Under the pieces are notes generated by a model. That model saw only the letters and a program-made list of their open reading frames with translations, did no database searches and had not been told where the DNA came from. Positions 1 to 11,566 of a stretch of 64,000 nucleotides of DNA are shown in pieces; the first letter of the stretch is position 1; every line of letters begins with the position of its first letter. Source of the DNA: Lineus longissimus. Taxonomy: Eukaryota > Nemertea > Pilidiophora > Heteronemertea > Lineidae. Both the position numbers and the translations under genes were made by a program. The stretch is taken from the NCBI RefSeq assembly GCF_910592395.1, contig NC_088318.1, positions 14,756,349 to 14,820,348 of the forward strand. The letters are read 5' to 3'.

Positions 1-2380
1 CCACCACGTATAAGATGTTGTACTTAGTATTAATGCGCAGAATCTGAAACAAGACAAATACAATTTAAAAAGGAAACACAACATAACTAACAGCATAAAA
101 TAGCTCTGAAATGGACAAGGGTAGCAGAGCATCTGACCTTTTTGGTTTCTATTTATGCAGATATTTGTCTCATAAAGGTACGCTCCCCAGAATTACCAAG
201 GCGCTGGTAGCCCAGACAAGAGCAAAATAGCAGTACTAACCTTGAGCCCTCGGAGTTCACGCCTCTCCTCTCCCATATGACCAGGCATCTTTTTCCCCTT
301 ATGAACCCTAGACGAATCCTAGATGGGGAACAACACACAAAAAATATGTTACCACCAGAAATGTGTCAGAGCGGGGAGGACAGGGGACTTGGTTCTAACT
401 GCTTCCGTGGAGTATACATTTAGTGTAACATGTTTTTATTAAAGCCAGTGATATTTTACAGCCGAAATGCTGGGAAATGGAATCTTCAGTGTTATAGACC
501 TTTTGAAATGTTCAATATCGCAATTGATCAATTGATTCATAATCACTTTCCTGAACTTACCCCTCCACTGATTGAGCCTGGCCTGCGATGCCACTTGGTA
601 TTCCCGTGGGAGGCTGGACCACCTTTGAAACCCCATCTCTTTACAACACCTTGGAAACCATGGTCAATCCTATATAACAGAATGGCTTGAATTTATGATG
701 ACGCCCAAGATACATTTATGCTCTTGATCTCGAGCTAAAACTGCTTAACTGAATCATGATATGTCGGTCTTATTTTTCTTCTAGAAAGATTCCCCATCTT
801 ACTGGTACTGGTGCTTTGGGGTCTGTGTGGTGGACCACCCTGTAACAACACTGCCAAAGATGTTTGAAAACTATCCTATTTCACACCCTGCCAATGATTA
901 TTTCAGCATTAAAGAAGATATACTAACGTTCTTCCCTCGACATCGACATAGTCTCCAACACTGAAGTGATTCACTGACAGAGGTGTACCTGCGAATAATT
1001 AGGGATAGGCTCAATAAATGGACAAATCCTGGTCTCGAAATTAACTGTGGCATCATGGCAATTAGACATGTTCCCTTACCAAATGTCTCACTGCCTCTTC
1101 AAATTTGGCATTCCAAAAAGTCATCACCAGCTTGCCCCAAGTGCCCTGGTGCCCTCAAAAATAGGTCGGAGTTGGCCTCCGTGCCCCTGACAAATGCAAG
1201 ACAGCCTTGGCCAAAGTGCATTTGCTGCCCTAAGCTTCAAATTCTAGCCTGCAAACCTTTTCCTTTTTTTGGGGAAACTGCTGGAGGGACACAGGAGAAA
1301 AAAGAGGCGAGAAAAAGGATAATACTTTCAAGCAATGTTATCCTATCACTTCATGATGTGATTGGAGGAGCATAGTTTTTCAAGATAGAAGATTTTCTTC
1401 AAACTCCAAAACCAAGAAGGTGTACAAAAGAACTGACCAGGTTGTACTGCTGCATCTGGTGTGACTAGGAATCGACACAGCTTCCGTTTAGGTGGGACAC
1501 CAGCATCTTTAAACAGATTGTTGTACTCTTTTGAAAACTGTAGGATAAAGAATAAACATAAACAATATGAAAATAGGCCATGAAAGATATTCTAAGTATT
1601 AATCATCTAAATTTTGACAAAACTTACCCACTGTGGATCAGTGCTTAATGCTCCAACAACCTGGAAACCATATTTTCCGCGCCAAGAAGGATGCACCACA
1701 GAGTATGGGGCGTTCTTTGGTAGTTGATCTGGAGGTGTATATCGTATTACATGGTTGTCAACGATTTGTATCAATGTCGTGGATATTTTCTTCCCATTTT
1801 TGAACCACTGAGGTTGAACACCAATTTTGATACCCAACAACCCACATCTGAACGTCCTGGAATCAAAACACCATATATTAATCAGTGAAGTCATGGAAAC
1901 AAAAAGATAAGTAATGCGGCATGTTTTCCCTGTGAATCTGAGAGATTTTAGGCTATAAAAAAAGACACGCTTAATGTAATGGCAGACAGCATCAGGAAAC
2001 ACAACAGAGCCAATGGCTTTCAGTGATGTCTAGTGGAATTCCACCACTCCACCAGACGCGGCACGCCACATGTGGCCCTGCTTTCCCCTCCCCCCCCCCA
2101 ACACTAACAGTATCAAATACCTCCTGAAAAATATGCAAATTGAACAGTATCAAACAAACTATTTTCTCACATTGGGCTCCATGTTCCTCGTTCCCACGGA
2201 CCATCCTTCAGTGGACTCTCAATATTCTGGTATTTTTGAATCACAAGCTTATTTATGAACTCCTGATTATCGGGAGTGAGCTCTCCTTTACTAGAAACAG
2301 ATGGCCATCGCCGTGCCAACCATTTTGGAGGAGTCTTGGTTCTTCTGCTGTATCTTCGTTGATCAAAGAGGACGAGGGGC
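1..2380 (-). CDS. MRPL3: Mitochondrial ribosomal protein L3 (uL3m), partial: 7 exons, both ends missing
   Basis: Structural protein of the mitochondrial large ribosomal subunit; uL3 proteins reach toward the peptidyl-transferase centre. Exons on the minus strand, 5' to 3': 2380-2171, 1856-1628, 1537-1438, 988-928, 669-561, 318-241, 43-1 (continues off the left edge). All introns start GT and end AG and all phases join, giving about 276 codons; the human protein is about 348. Recognisable blocks in family order: [12 protein letters not shown] (exon 2), AGVPPKRKL (exon 3), [10 protein letters not shown] (exon 4), [19 protein letters not shown] (the uL3 signature, exon 5), KKMPGHMG (exon 6) and [11 protein letters not shown] (exon 7). 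The first visible exon has no usable Met near its start and opens in mid-codon, so at least one upstream exon with the mitochondrial targeting peptide must lie above 2380; I could not place it. The C-terminus is outside the window. Cytosolic uL3 is excluded by the mitochondrial-type blocks. Assignment firm, exon edges good. Confidence 0.93.
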
Positions 2381-3452
2381 CTAGAAGAAGTCAGTCAATG
2401 ATTATAAAAAATAGGAATATATTGTGTAGAGGTGGATCAAAGACTCAATGAAATGGTCAATTTCTTAAGACTCGATCCAGTCCAGTCTCCAATGGCACTG
2501 TGTGGGGCACCGACTGTTGAAGTGTTACCGAATCTTAGTTATATCTTCCTGCTGCCTATTTGACAACCTTTCTTGATTCATTATCCTGGTGGTGAGGTTG
2601 AATTCTCACGGGACCGGGCAAAAACTGACCCTTCCAATAAGTTTTCAACATTCAAGAATGCATCTACCACAAATAACGATACATGGGGACTTCTACATGA
2701 CATGATTAGTACCTTGTATATGTATTTGGGTCTGATAATAACGGATTTATAACGTTATTACTGAGATTTGCCAAGTAATTTCCAACGAAAAATCTTGACC
2801 AGGCCATTTTTTACCGGGTGGGTATAAAAGTAACACTCAGAAACATCAAGCGACGGGAAAGTGAATCCAGCCAAATTTGTATAGAATGAATTGAGCTCAA
2901 CAAGTATAAATACATATCTTGTATATAAGTAATTATATATATAGTGAAAGCACTCAGTATGAAAGTATTCCTCTAAAATATGGAAAACGAGCATTTATAC
3001 ATCGAAGTCACGTTGGCTAATTCCTCATTTTGACCAGACACAAAATGTCAGCGCCCATGTCAAAACGTGCGGAAAAGAATCGCCAAACTTCATCTCAAAT
3101 ATATCCAGTTCTGTGGTGTGACGGTCATTAAATTTAGTATCCAAGGCAAGAATATGTTTTTGTTCAAACAACTGTTTCTGTGATTCATATACCAACAGTG
3201 TTTATTGCACAAGTTTTTATTAGACTGAATTTTGGCTTTCCTGGCCCCGTACATTTGCACTAAGATATCCTCGGCTCCAGGTATTTGCCGTAGTGTACTT
3301 GACCTGTATGCAAATTTGCTGAAACTTGGTATGTACAGTATTTGTATACCTGTAGTCTGTATTGTACTTCATACTAGTATTTTTATCTTTCAATGTAAAG
3401 GATACCATTTTGCGAGTCCTTGTCAAGGTTAACCAGAATAGTATGATAGAGA
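2381..3452. other. Intergenic region between divergent MRPL3 and URI1; probable shared 5' region
   Basis: About 1.07 kb separates the first visible MRPL3 exon (minus) from the URI1 start codon (plus). It must contain the missing first MRPL3 exon and probably both transcription starts. It is AT-rich, with no long GC-rich block and no convincing TATA box. Several short minus-strand ORFs occur, but none has both a good start and a donor in the phase the next MRPL3 exon needs (two bases carried over). A shared bidirectional promoter is inferred from geometry only. Confidence 0.4.
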
Positions 3453-6400
3453 ATGGCTGGAGTTGATGACTTTGCCAATGTTGGCCGCCTGGAGGAAGAA
3501 CAAATCAACGCATTAAAAAACACAGAGGAAGCATTGGAAAAATGGTAAATGTTTTGAAAGTTCCTTCGAATCTAAAATATAAAAAAAAGTCTTGACTGTT
3601 AGGCCATGAGAATGAAAGACGCAGTACACCGTCCAGGGTCTTCACCATAATATTTAAGACACTTTAATGCCTGATGCCGATGACTGACTTGAACTTTATT
3701 CATTGGAACATGCCAAATCATGAATAGTCATAATGGAAATAGATCTAAGAAAACGTATCAGTCATGATCTGGAATTCCTTTTAATTTCATTGATTTGCCT
3801 TAAATATTCTTTCAGGGATAAATTCCACAACGATTACACAGCATTACAGGATAGACTGAAAACTCTTCCTGATAAAGTAACTCATGAAGTCATGGTAAGT
3901 TTTGATTTGTCAAGTCACGAAGTCTTGATATTTTTGTGAAAGAATTTTTTTATGATCTTGGTGTTGGTCCGGTCACTTGACTTCAGTTGCTCTTTAAAAT
4001 GATGGGAAGTTGCCTCTGCTCTGACATGTTCAGTTATGCTATGATTTGTATTCATATTCTGTGATTTATTTCAGGTGCCTTTTGGTCCTATGGCTTTCAT
4101 GCCAGGCCAGCTACGACACACCAATGAAATTTTAGTGCTATTGGGTGACAACTGGTTTGTTGAACGATCGGCCAAACAGGCTTGTGAAATAGTGGAAAGG
4201 AGATTGAAAGGTGAGGCCAACAGGGTGGATTTTTTGATTGTGACATTTAGCCTTTGACATGCACAATTAGCCTTTGACATCCAACCAAGATTCTTGCTTA
4301 CATTAGCTTTTGTTTTGCAGCGGTGAACCAACAGATGGCCGATCTGAAAAGCCAACAGAAGTTATTGCTCTCAAGACGGGATTTCACTTCAGTGTTCAGG
4401 GATGAATCTCAGGTATGTTACTCAAGGCGTCTATGGGTTAGTGGGCAATCAAATTTGCTAGCAGGTGCGATTAGTCACATACCCTTTCAGGGCTTGTACA
4501 GAGGAAGGGTTGTTGTAGAAATTTATTGTTATCATTCAATGCACACATCACGTTGAAAGTATAAAAGATGGATTTTTACTCTAATCAGAACAAGTGCTTC
4601 AAGTGCTTACATGTTCATGAAGAACTTACATGTTTATGAAGAACAAACTATTTTGAACAAAGTAAGGTTCTTGATCCAATAATGATATTCAAACCATATT
4701 TCTTGGATGTAACTTTTTTTCAGTCCCAGGAAGGTGTTTTTGAAATCAAAGAAGAGTATGACCCTGAACAAGAAAAGTTATGGAAAGGTAAAAAGCATCA
4801 GGCAGTCCAACTCCAATAGAGCTCCTGCTGATGCGGTCTTATTGGAGAAGAAATTGACATAATCTGAATGTGAGGCATGTTTGATATAAAGAAATACAGT
4901 CTGGTGTACTAGGATTAGATTAGTAAAACACAAGACAGAACGTCATGACAAGAATCTTCAAAGATAGATTTTGAGTTGTTTCGTGTTTCTCCACATTCAA
5001 GTTTCATTTCATTTATAGAGCACCACAGGATGAATGTAAGATTACATAGGAAGAAAGTCAAAGAAGGAGCATCACAAGGTGCTGCTGGAGTCCAAAAGCC
5101 TGTGGAGTATAGTGATGAGGACCTCTGGCGGAGATTGGATGAACTAGAACTTGAGGAAAAGGCAAACAGAGAATTAGAAAGGTAGGAATTAGAAAGTCTG
5201 AATAACTTGAGGACCCTTTGTTGGTTGAAGTTAAGTCTAATATGCCGAGCGACTATAATGCTGGACTGGAGTGGAGTGGAGCTAATGTGTTGTTGCATTT
5301 TACATCGAAATGACTGCTTCATTGCAACCAAGGTGCTTTGAAATAGACAACAGGCAACCATGGTCAAAAGGACTTGATTCATGCATTTTGGGCAGTTCGA
5401 AAATCTGCACTGTCAGCACTTGGTGAAAAAGGCAATACAGTCTGGATACACATATAGGTTAATTAATGCAGTCAGTCAAAGAATGAAAGAGAAAAAATCT
5501 TTTTCAGACTCCCTGATACACCAGATACGAGTTCTACTTTTATACCGAGTAGTTTTAATGTGACGGGCGATAGACAACGAGATTCAACAGATAGCGGGAA
5601 GAAGGTTCGATGGAAAGATGAGGCGGCTTCTGATGCGTCAACAAATAGTAACGGCAGCGGCTACGAAGAAGATTCGGAAGCATCGAGTGTAGAACACAGC
5701 GACTCGAAATCTCGGACCATAAAAATTCAACATACACCAATATCAGATGTTGGAAAAGTGAGTGAAATTTCATACTAATGAGGACGCAGTTGGTACTTGT
5801 TGATGCTTTCCTTGATGGAAGGACAAATTATGTTTTTGTTTTTGACCGTCCCTTTATCCAGCTGCTGGAAGTGCCCAAAGTGTCGGGTACTTAAGACTGG
5901 ATACTCCAGTAAGACGAAGCATGCCTGTTTGACCAGCTTACTCCCCTTCTGATCACAATACTGTTTTTCTTTGCAGGATTCAAGTCCCACTGAAGATGAG
6001 TCTACGTCTGATATAAAATCTCCTGCTGACATATATAAGTATTTTGGCTCTGTGTCCTCTCAGAAGTCTATACTTAAGGAGCCTTCATCAATATTCCCCA
6101 GTCAAGATACGAAGCCGCCCGATGTGAAAGAGAAGATCATTGTCCCCGGATCAGCTTCGGTATGTCTAAAGTATGGAGTTCCCATAGTCATGAAGTTTCA
6201 GATGCCCAGTTTGTTGCAATAGACAAGCCATTTCACCTTGAATTGTAGTTCTTGGCTAGAGTGTGATTTGTCCAGACACTGAAGATGCTTTCAGAGTTTA
6301 TTTCATATTGCTCAAAGATTCATCAGCCTTTTGCGACCACAGCTGCTAATGTGAGAAACTAGGCTGTTGTAACAACTTCAACTTACTGTGATATAAATTA

Positions 6401-6675
6401 CGAGGTCTGCAATTCATACTGACCACAAAGGCCTTTGAAAACGGCAAAAAAGGTGTGGAAAAGTGCTGTTGTGGGTTAAAGTTCTGATTACCATGTCCAA
6501 CAAAAAAGGAATTATATCAAACATTGATTTTCTTTTTAAGGCATTCTCTGGGACCATTGTAGAAAAAGCCACCTCGGCAACCCCAGTTGTTTCAGACTCT
6601 TTGAAAGCAACAGATACAGGACCTCCGAAACGAGTGTCAAAGTTCAAGGCTCAGAGACAGCAGATGCAACGGTGA
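3453..6675 (+). CDS. URI1: Unconventional prefoldin RPB5 interactor (URI), complete, 9 exons, 397 aa
   Basis: Subunit of the R2TP/prefoldin-like co-chaperone that binds RPB5 and helps RNA polymerase assembly. Exons: 3453-3544, 3816-3894, 4075-4210, 4321-4412, 4724-4787, 5019-5181, 5508-5757, 5977-6159, 6541-6675; phases all join and the total is 1194 nt. Residues 1-150 form the prefoldin alpha-type coiled-coil domain, with the near-invariant VPFGPMAFMPGQLRHTNE at the second helix-hairpin junction (from residue 58) and LLGDNWF. DEDLWRRLDELE (about residue 187) matches the RPB5-binding stretch of the human protein. Residues 293-327 carry SPADIYKYF and KSILKE, both conserved. The last exon gives AFSGTIVEK and ends RVSKFKAQRQ, the family C-terminal signature. 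The human protein is about 535 aa; the difference lies in the acidic low-complexity middle, which is short and Ser/Asp/Glu-rich here. The start is the only in-frame Met before the conserved helix. Confidence 0.95.
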
Positions 6676-7808
6676 CATTTTTCATTGCTTCTCTGTACGT
6701 AGTTACTTTTGGCTGCAGGCACAGCAAGCTGGGATCAATTTGTGCTTAAATGGACATACAAGTTTACAGGAATTCCCTGGTTTGAGTGCTACATTGGATT
6801 CTTCATTGCATCATTGAACAGTGTGTGTTTTCAATTGTCATGTTGAGGAGGCTCTCTGTGGATCATGGTCATTTTAAAATCACTTTTCAGGGCAGATATC
6901 GGCGACTTAACATCATGATTCTATTGTTAATATTCTTTGCATGTGATTATTGATCCCAATTGTGAAGACAGGATCACTGTTAACTTGTTGCAATACCATA
7001 AACTTCCATGATGGTGGTCATAGTGTTTCTTCAAGATATAAATAGAAGGGCACAGCTAAAAGAAATGGGGATTTGAGATTGTTGAACCTGTTGGAGGGGG
7101 TCTATTAAAAGCTTGGGCGCACAAGGATGCTCCACACGTGAGTTCAAAACTCAAATTTGGCTCGTTGTTCTCCTTCCTTAATGGATAACATGTAATATTA
7201 AAACGACTAAGTCTGTGCTAAACTCAATAATGTTATCTCATGTATCAAAAAACTGCCTCGTTTTAAAATGCCTCAATAAACTGATTATGCCTTTCACACA
7301 GTGTATTTTGTTTCTTTGTGAATGAAGAAGCACTTGGACTTGCTAAACAGTTTGGACACTGGAAGGACAGCTACCCATCCAGTCTATGGTGGTAAGATTT
7401 ATAATTGAGAATTTTTGCAATCCCCTTCTGGGAACTGATCAGCCAAGAAAAGATCCACTTTTGCTGATGTCATTGTCCGTGAGTGAAGCGATGGATTACA
7501 CTTCCATCCACCATGGAACAGTTTTATATGTCACCCTTGAAATTGTTCTACCCTATTGTTGGTGATGGAGTAAGTATAATTCCACAGAGACGAAAGACCT
7601 TCAATACATTAGATTTCAAAAGCACCATCAAAAATCATTCCATTGTCCCCGGACAATTTATCCCTCGGACAGATTTTCCTATTACACGGCAAGAGTGGAA
7701 TCATCACGAAAACAACAACCAATAACAGCAGACATCACACACATATCAGTGTACATAATACATTGTATTTCCGTTAAAGAATAATCATCTTTTTTTACTG
7801 TTAAAAAC
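6676..7808. other. URI1 3'UTR and IMPA1 5' region
   Basis: The first 600 bases read as URI1 3'UTR, ending at the AATAAA near 7275. The rest has no conserved ORF. A stretch at about 7320-7390 ends in a good donor (GGTG|GTAAGA) and could be a noncoding IMPA1 leader exon; this is inference only. Confidence 0.45.
7275..7280 (+). terminator. Polyadenylation signal AATAAA, likely URI1
   Basis: First canonical AATAAA downstream of the URI1 stop (about 600 bp after it), followed by a T/GT-rich stretch at 7300-7320. Position and downstream context fit a 3' end; not proven. Confidence 0.6.
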
Positions 7809-10800
7809 ATGTCTACAGATGAAGTAGATCTCGATGAATGCTTCAAAGTTGCCAAGAGGCTAGCATTTGAAGCAGGAAAGGTAAACTTGCAACAACAATC
7901 ACAGCATGAACTTTGACCTTTCTTGTAAGACACTAGGGCCTAGGGGTAGGCCTATTTTAAAGGGGAACTATAGGCATTGGATAGTGGGTCAAGTTGTTTG
8001 TGGCCTCTGGATGACCAGCACAGTATGCACAGTTGATACAATGAAAGTTTTGATGCATAACCGGTGAGATCTTAAAACCCCATTAGCATCTGCTTGGAGG
8101 AATTATACTTGACATTATGACAAGTATAATTCCTCCAAGGCATCTGTGACTTAATTTGTGTAACTTGATTTGTCCTGCCTAGCCCTGGTTACCCTCAGGC
8201 CTGGCTCTTGCCTATAGTTTCTCAGTAACATATTATTTTCTTTTTAGATGATCAAAGATGCATTTTCCCAGAAAAAAAATGTTGAGACGAAGGCATCATT
8301 TTCAGATCTTGTGACCGAGACTGATAAAAGGGTGGAAGACAGTCTATTTTCTACAATAAGGCAAACTTTCCCAAGTCACTGGTAAGAAATCATGACACCT
8401 GAAAGCTGAGTTTAAATTCTATTGCAAATTTCACAATTCTAACAAAGGGTGTAGGACTTTAAAGGAGGCCTATTAGCAGAAGCTTGGGGTTCAATTAATG
8501 GGCTACAGACCCATATCAGCGACTTTGTGTCACTATCTTGCCCTTTGCTTATATGCCTATAGTCTCCCTTTAAGACTACACATGTATGGAGTGTATGCTT
8601 GTGACAACTTACACAAAAGGGATGAGACAAAGCACTGGGACATTCACAACATGTCTCATTGTGTCTTCAGGGTGGATGTGACCAATATTTTCCTCATTTA
8701 GTTTCATTGGAGAAGAATCAACATCGGCTGGTGCTCAATGTGAACTGACAGATAGGCCAACCTGGATCATAGACCCCATAGATGGCACAACAAATTTTGT
8801 TCATACGTAAGTGTGTGTCTTGTTCTTTGGGCCAGTTCTCATTGGTGCTTGAATGAGAAAAACCAACTTGTCAAGAGTGCAGGGTCTTCTACATGTATAA
8901 ACATTGTCATGCTAATGTGTAGATATGATCTGGCTTTTGGTACAAGATGGAGGAAATGTAACACCCTCAAGAAATAAATCTCCAGCTATCAGAATTCAAA
9001 GCTGTTTGGCAATTCTCATGGAATATATAGGAACATCACCCACAGGCTTCCTGAATAAAATATGATCTCCTGCAATATTTCATGTTGATATCACCCTGCG
9101 TTGCTCCCATTAACTGCTAATAATTTTGTCCTGATCGATGGCCGTTTCTTTTTTTCAGATTTCCCTTCACTTGCATATCAATAGGTTTTCTTGTGAACAA
9201 AAAGGTGAGCAAACCTAGTAGCGTTTCTATTTTCATAGGCCTGCTTCATTGGAATGAGGCATTGCAAAAATCTTCTGTTACAAGCAACAACAGTTCAGTG
9301 TTGAAAACAGCCTGGTTCACTCATTGTTCACACCACAATATTCTGGGCATTTCTTTTACCTGTATGTCCTATCAAGAAACTACTCTTTTTTTCATTCTTG
9401 TTTATATCTGTTCTCCATGAAACTTTCAGGCAATGATCGGCATCATTTACAACCCAGTCCTTGATGACATGTACACAGCGAGGGCAGGTCATGGAGCATT
9501 CTGTAATGACAAGAAGATACATGTTTCTGGGTGCAATGGTACAAATATTTATCACAGAGGGGCCTAAAATTTCTTGTTTTCCCAAATATCGTTGTAAATC
9601 CCTCTTTTGGTTGGGACAATCAATGGCCTGCCTTTAAATGCAGTAACTTTCATATCACGATTGAATGACTTGTTCGTCATGAATGTACAATCAAAGCTCA
9701 CTGGGTAAACTGATTCACCCTTGGCACCCTTGGCAAAAATCTGAAAAGTCCAGGACAGCATCTACATAAACAGGCCTATAGTGGTTGACTGCTGGGCTTA
9801 CAACCATTAGATAGTTCAATGATGCTCAGAGGGACTAATTGAACTGTGATACCTAACTAACAGAGATTGTCAAATGTAAAATAGCTTTAATAGCTAATTA
9901 TTGAAAAGATATGTGAACGGGAAAGGCCATGATATGCATATAATTTGCAACAACCTATTCTACTACTTTTCAGATTATAGTCAAGCGCTGTTGATAATTG
10001 ACACAGGTGCGTGTGCTAAAAATGAGGATATTGATTGTCATTATGAAAATATGAGACGCCACAAGAAACACAGTCGAGGGTAAGTGGAAGAGAAGTCACA
10101 ATTTTTGTCCTTCAATCTCCAGCCACTGTACATTTAAGAAATTTTCGTTTGCATTTAAATTTTTTTGCTATTGGCCAAATTCACAAAAGTAGAATACATT
10201 GCAGTGCAAAAGAAAATCAGATTGAAAGTACTGTTACAGGGCCGTCTAAACCAAAGTTGCATACTTGAAAAGTCAACAGGTTTAACTCTCACAGTCTCAA
10301 ACATAACTCCAAAAATCCATTACCACTCAGATATAACCTATCTTCTAAAGAAGTTTTTGTCTTCAACTTCTAGGATACGTGCTATTGGTTCTGCGGCACT
10401 GTCCATGTGTCTGGTGGCATGTGGTGCGGCAGATGCCTACTATGAGTTTGGTATCCATTGCTGGGATATGGCAGCCGGAGTGATCATTGTCGAGGAGGCT
10501 GGTGGTACCCTCTGTGGGCCAGATGGTAAGTCGTAAGGCGAGGTTTCAGATACACAGGCATAAGTTTCTGTCATAGAATCTACGATTGGGATTAATCATG
10601 ATAGATATATTCTATTATTTAGACCAGAGTTATTCGTGCCCCTGTTCAATGAGATAGCCGAAGTACAACTCCAATCTTATATTGGCGCCCAAAGTGGGCA
10701 TCCGAATGACTCAAGTCTTAAAATGTTTCTTACCAGTGTATTACCGATCCAACATGCTCATTCTTACAAAAAGCAGCACAATAACTAACTGACTCTGAGA

Positions 10801-11069
10801 ACGATTCCACACCGGCCGGGGACACACTAAGGGTAGAGGAGCAACCGCCCTGAAGACAATAAATTTTAGCAGCACCACGGTTGTTTGATTGAAAGAGCTT
10901 GTTTTTGAATTAATTAATTTTTTTTCCTAAACTTAATTTTGTATTACCCACAACATTTGCAGGGAGTACACTTAACATCTTGGAACGCAGTTGCCTGGTG
11001 ACTTCAAGCAAAAAACTTGCACAAGACATGGTCAAGGATATCACAATTGTACACTTCCCAAGTGACTGA
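7809..11069 (+). CDS. IMPA1: Inositol monophosphatase 1, complete, 8 exons, 276 aa
   Basis: Cytosolic Mg-dependent phosphatase that hydrolyses myo-inositol monophosphates to free inositol, closing the phosphoinositide recycling loop; family members are lithium-sensitive. Exons: 7809-7880, 8248-8381, 8702-8806, 9159-9204, 9430-9538, 9974-10079, 10374-10525, 10963-11069; total 831 nt, phases all join. Length is within one residue of human IMPA1 (277). Catalytic motifs are intact: GEES with metal ligand Glu73 (human Glu70), [14 protein letters not shown] with Asp93 and Asp96 (human Asp90/Asp93), and [10 protein letters not shown] with Asp222 (human Asp220). The family core DLVTETD and the AFCN turn are also present. 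The start ATG (context AACATG) precedes the first conserved helix and is the natural N-terminus. Intron 1 carries a small foldback element at 8093-8139. IMPA2 is the nearest alternative; the HCWDMAAG region fits the IMPA1/2 clade, and invertebrates often have a single gene. Confidence 0.95.
8093..8139. repeat. 47-bp perfect palindrome with 7-bp flanking direct repeat (foldback insertion)
   Basis: Two 19-bp arms (8093-8111 and 8121-8139) are exact reverse complements around a 9-nt loop (ACATTATGA). GCATCTG occurs immediately left (8086-8092) and immediately right (8140-8146), exactly abutting both arms, as expected of a target-site duplication. It lies in IMPA1 intron 1 and does not touch the splice sites. 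No second copy was seen in the window. Confidence 0.8.
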
Positions 11070-11518
11070 GCAACTGTAAAAAACTGTAGGTGCTAGAAAT
11101 TAGGAGTTTGTTAATTGCAGCATTGAGGCTTTTGACTGCATCTTTCCTGTCCCCTTCTTGTGAGAGGGGTAGGATGGAAGTAGATTTTAATTACACATTC
11201 ATTGGGAAATAACTTTCATTTGTAGAAATATATGTTGTTAATGTATGTTAATGTATGTTGTTTGTAGCCATAGGAGAAAGAAAAAAAAATCTTCAAATGA
11301 TCTTGTTACTCGAGTAGTAAATTATGTTTAGCTGCAGATTTCCTATGTAAAGAGCTGCACACTGATGACGAACATTAATTTTTAATCAGTCAACAAATTT
11401 CAACATTGCGGGATGGCTGTCCTCTATGAGAGAACTGTGATGAATTTGCTTTTATACTGTGAAAGTGATTGCTATCATCTTTTATCAACTGCTTTATGTT
11501 AAAAAGTTATATTCCATC

Positions 11519-11524
11519 AATAAA
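11519..11524 (+). terminator. Polyadenylation signal AATAAA, likely IMPA1
   Basis: AATAAA about 450 bp after the IMPA1 stop, with a T/GT-rich element just downstream (TTTCACTTTGTTGTTC at about 11541). A second AATAAA at 11561-11566 could serve as an alternative. Confidence 0.65.
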
Positions 11525-11566
11525 ATAAATATATGTTACAATTTCACTTTGTTGTTCTTCAATAAA

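Noticed and set aside
430-690. 86-codon plus-strand ORF
   Set aside because: It is antisense to MRPL3 exon 561-669, whose minus-strand translation is the conserved uL3 signature.
983-1375. 130-codon plus-strand ORF
   Set aside because: Lies mostly in an MRPL3 intron, no recognisable domain, low-complexity Pro/Lys content, no splice context.
4915-5382. 155-codon minus-strand ORF
   Set aside because: Antisense to URI1 exon 6, whose plus-strand frame is conserved.
10165-10536. 123-codon ORF as an independent start for IMPA1
   Set aside because: Only its last 50 codons are IMPA1 exon 7; the first part is intron read-through before the acceptor at 10373.
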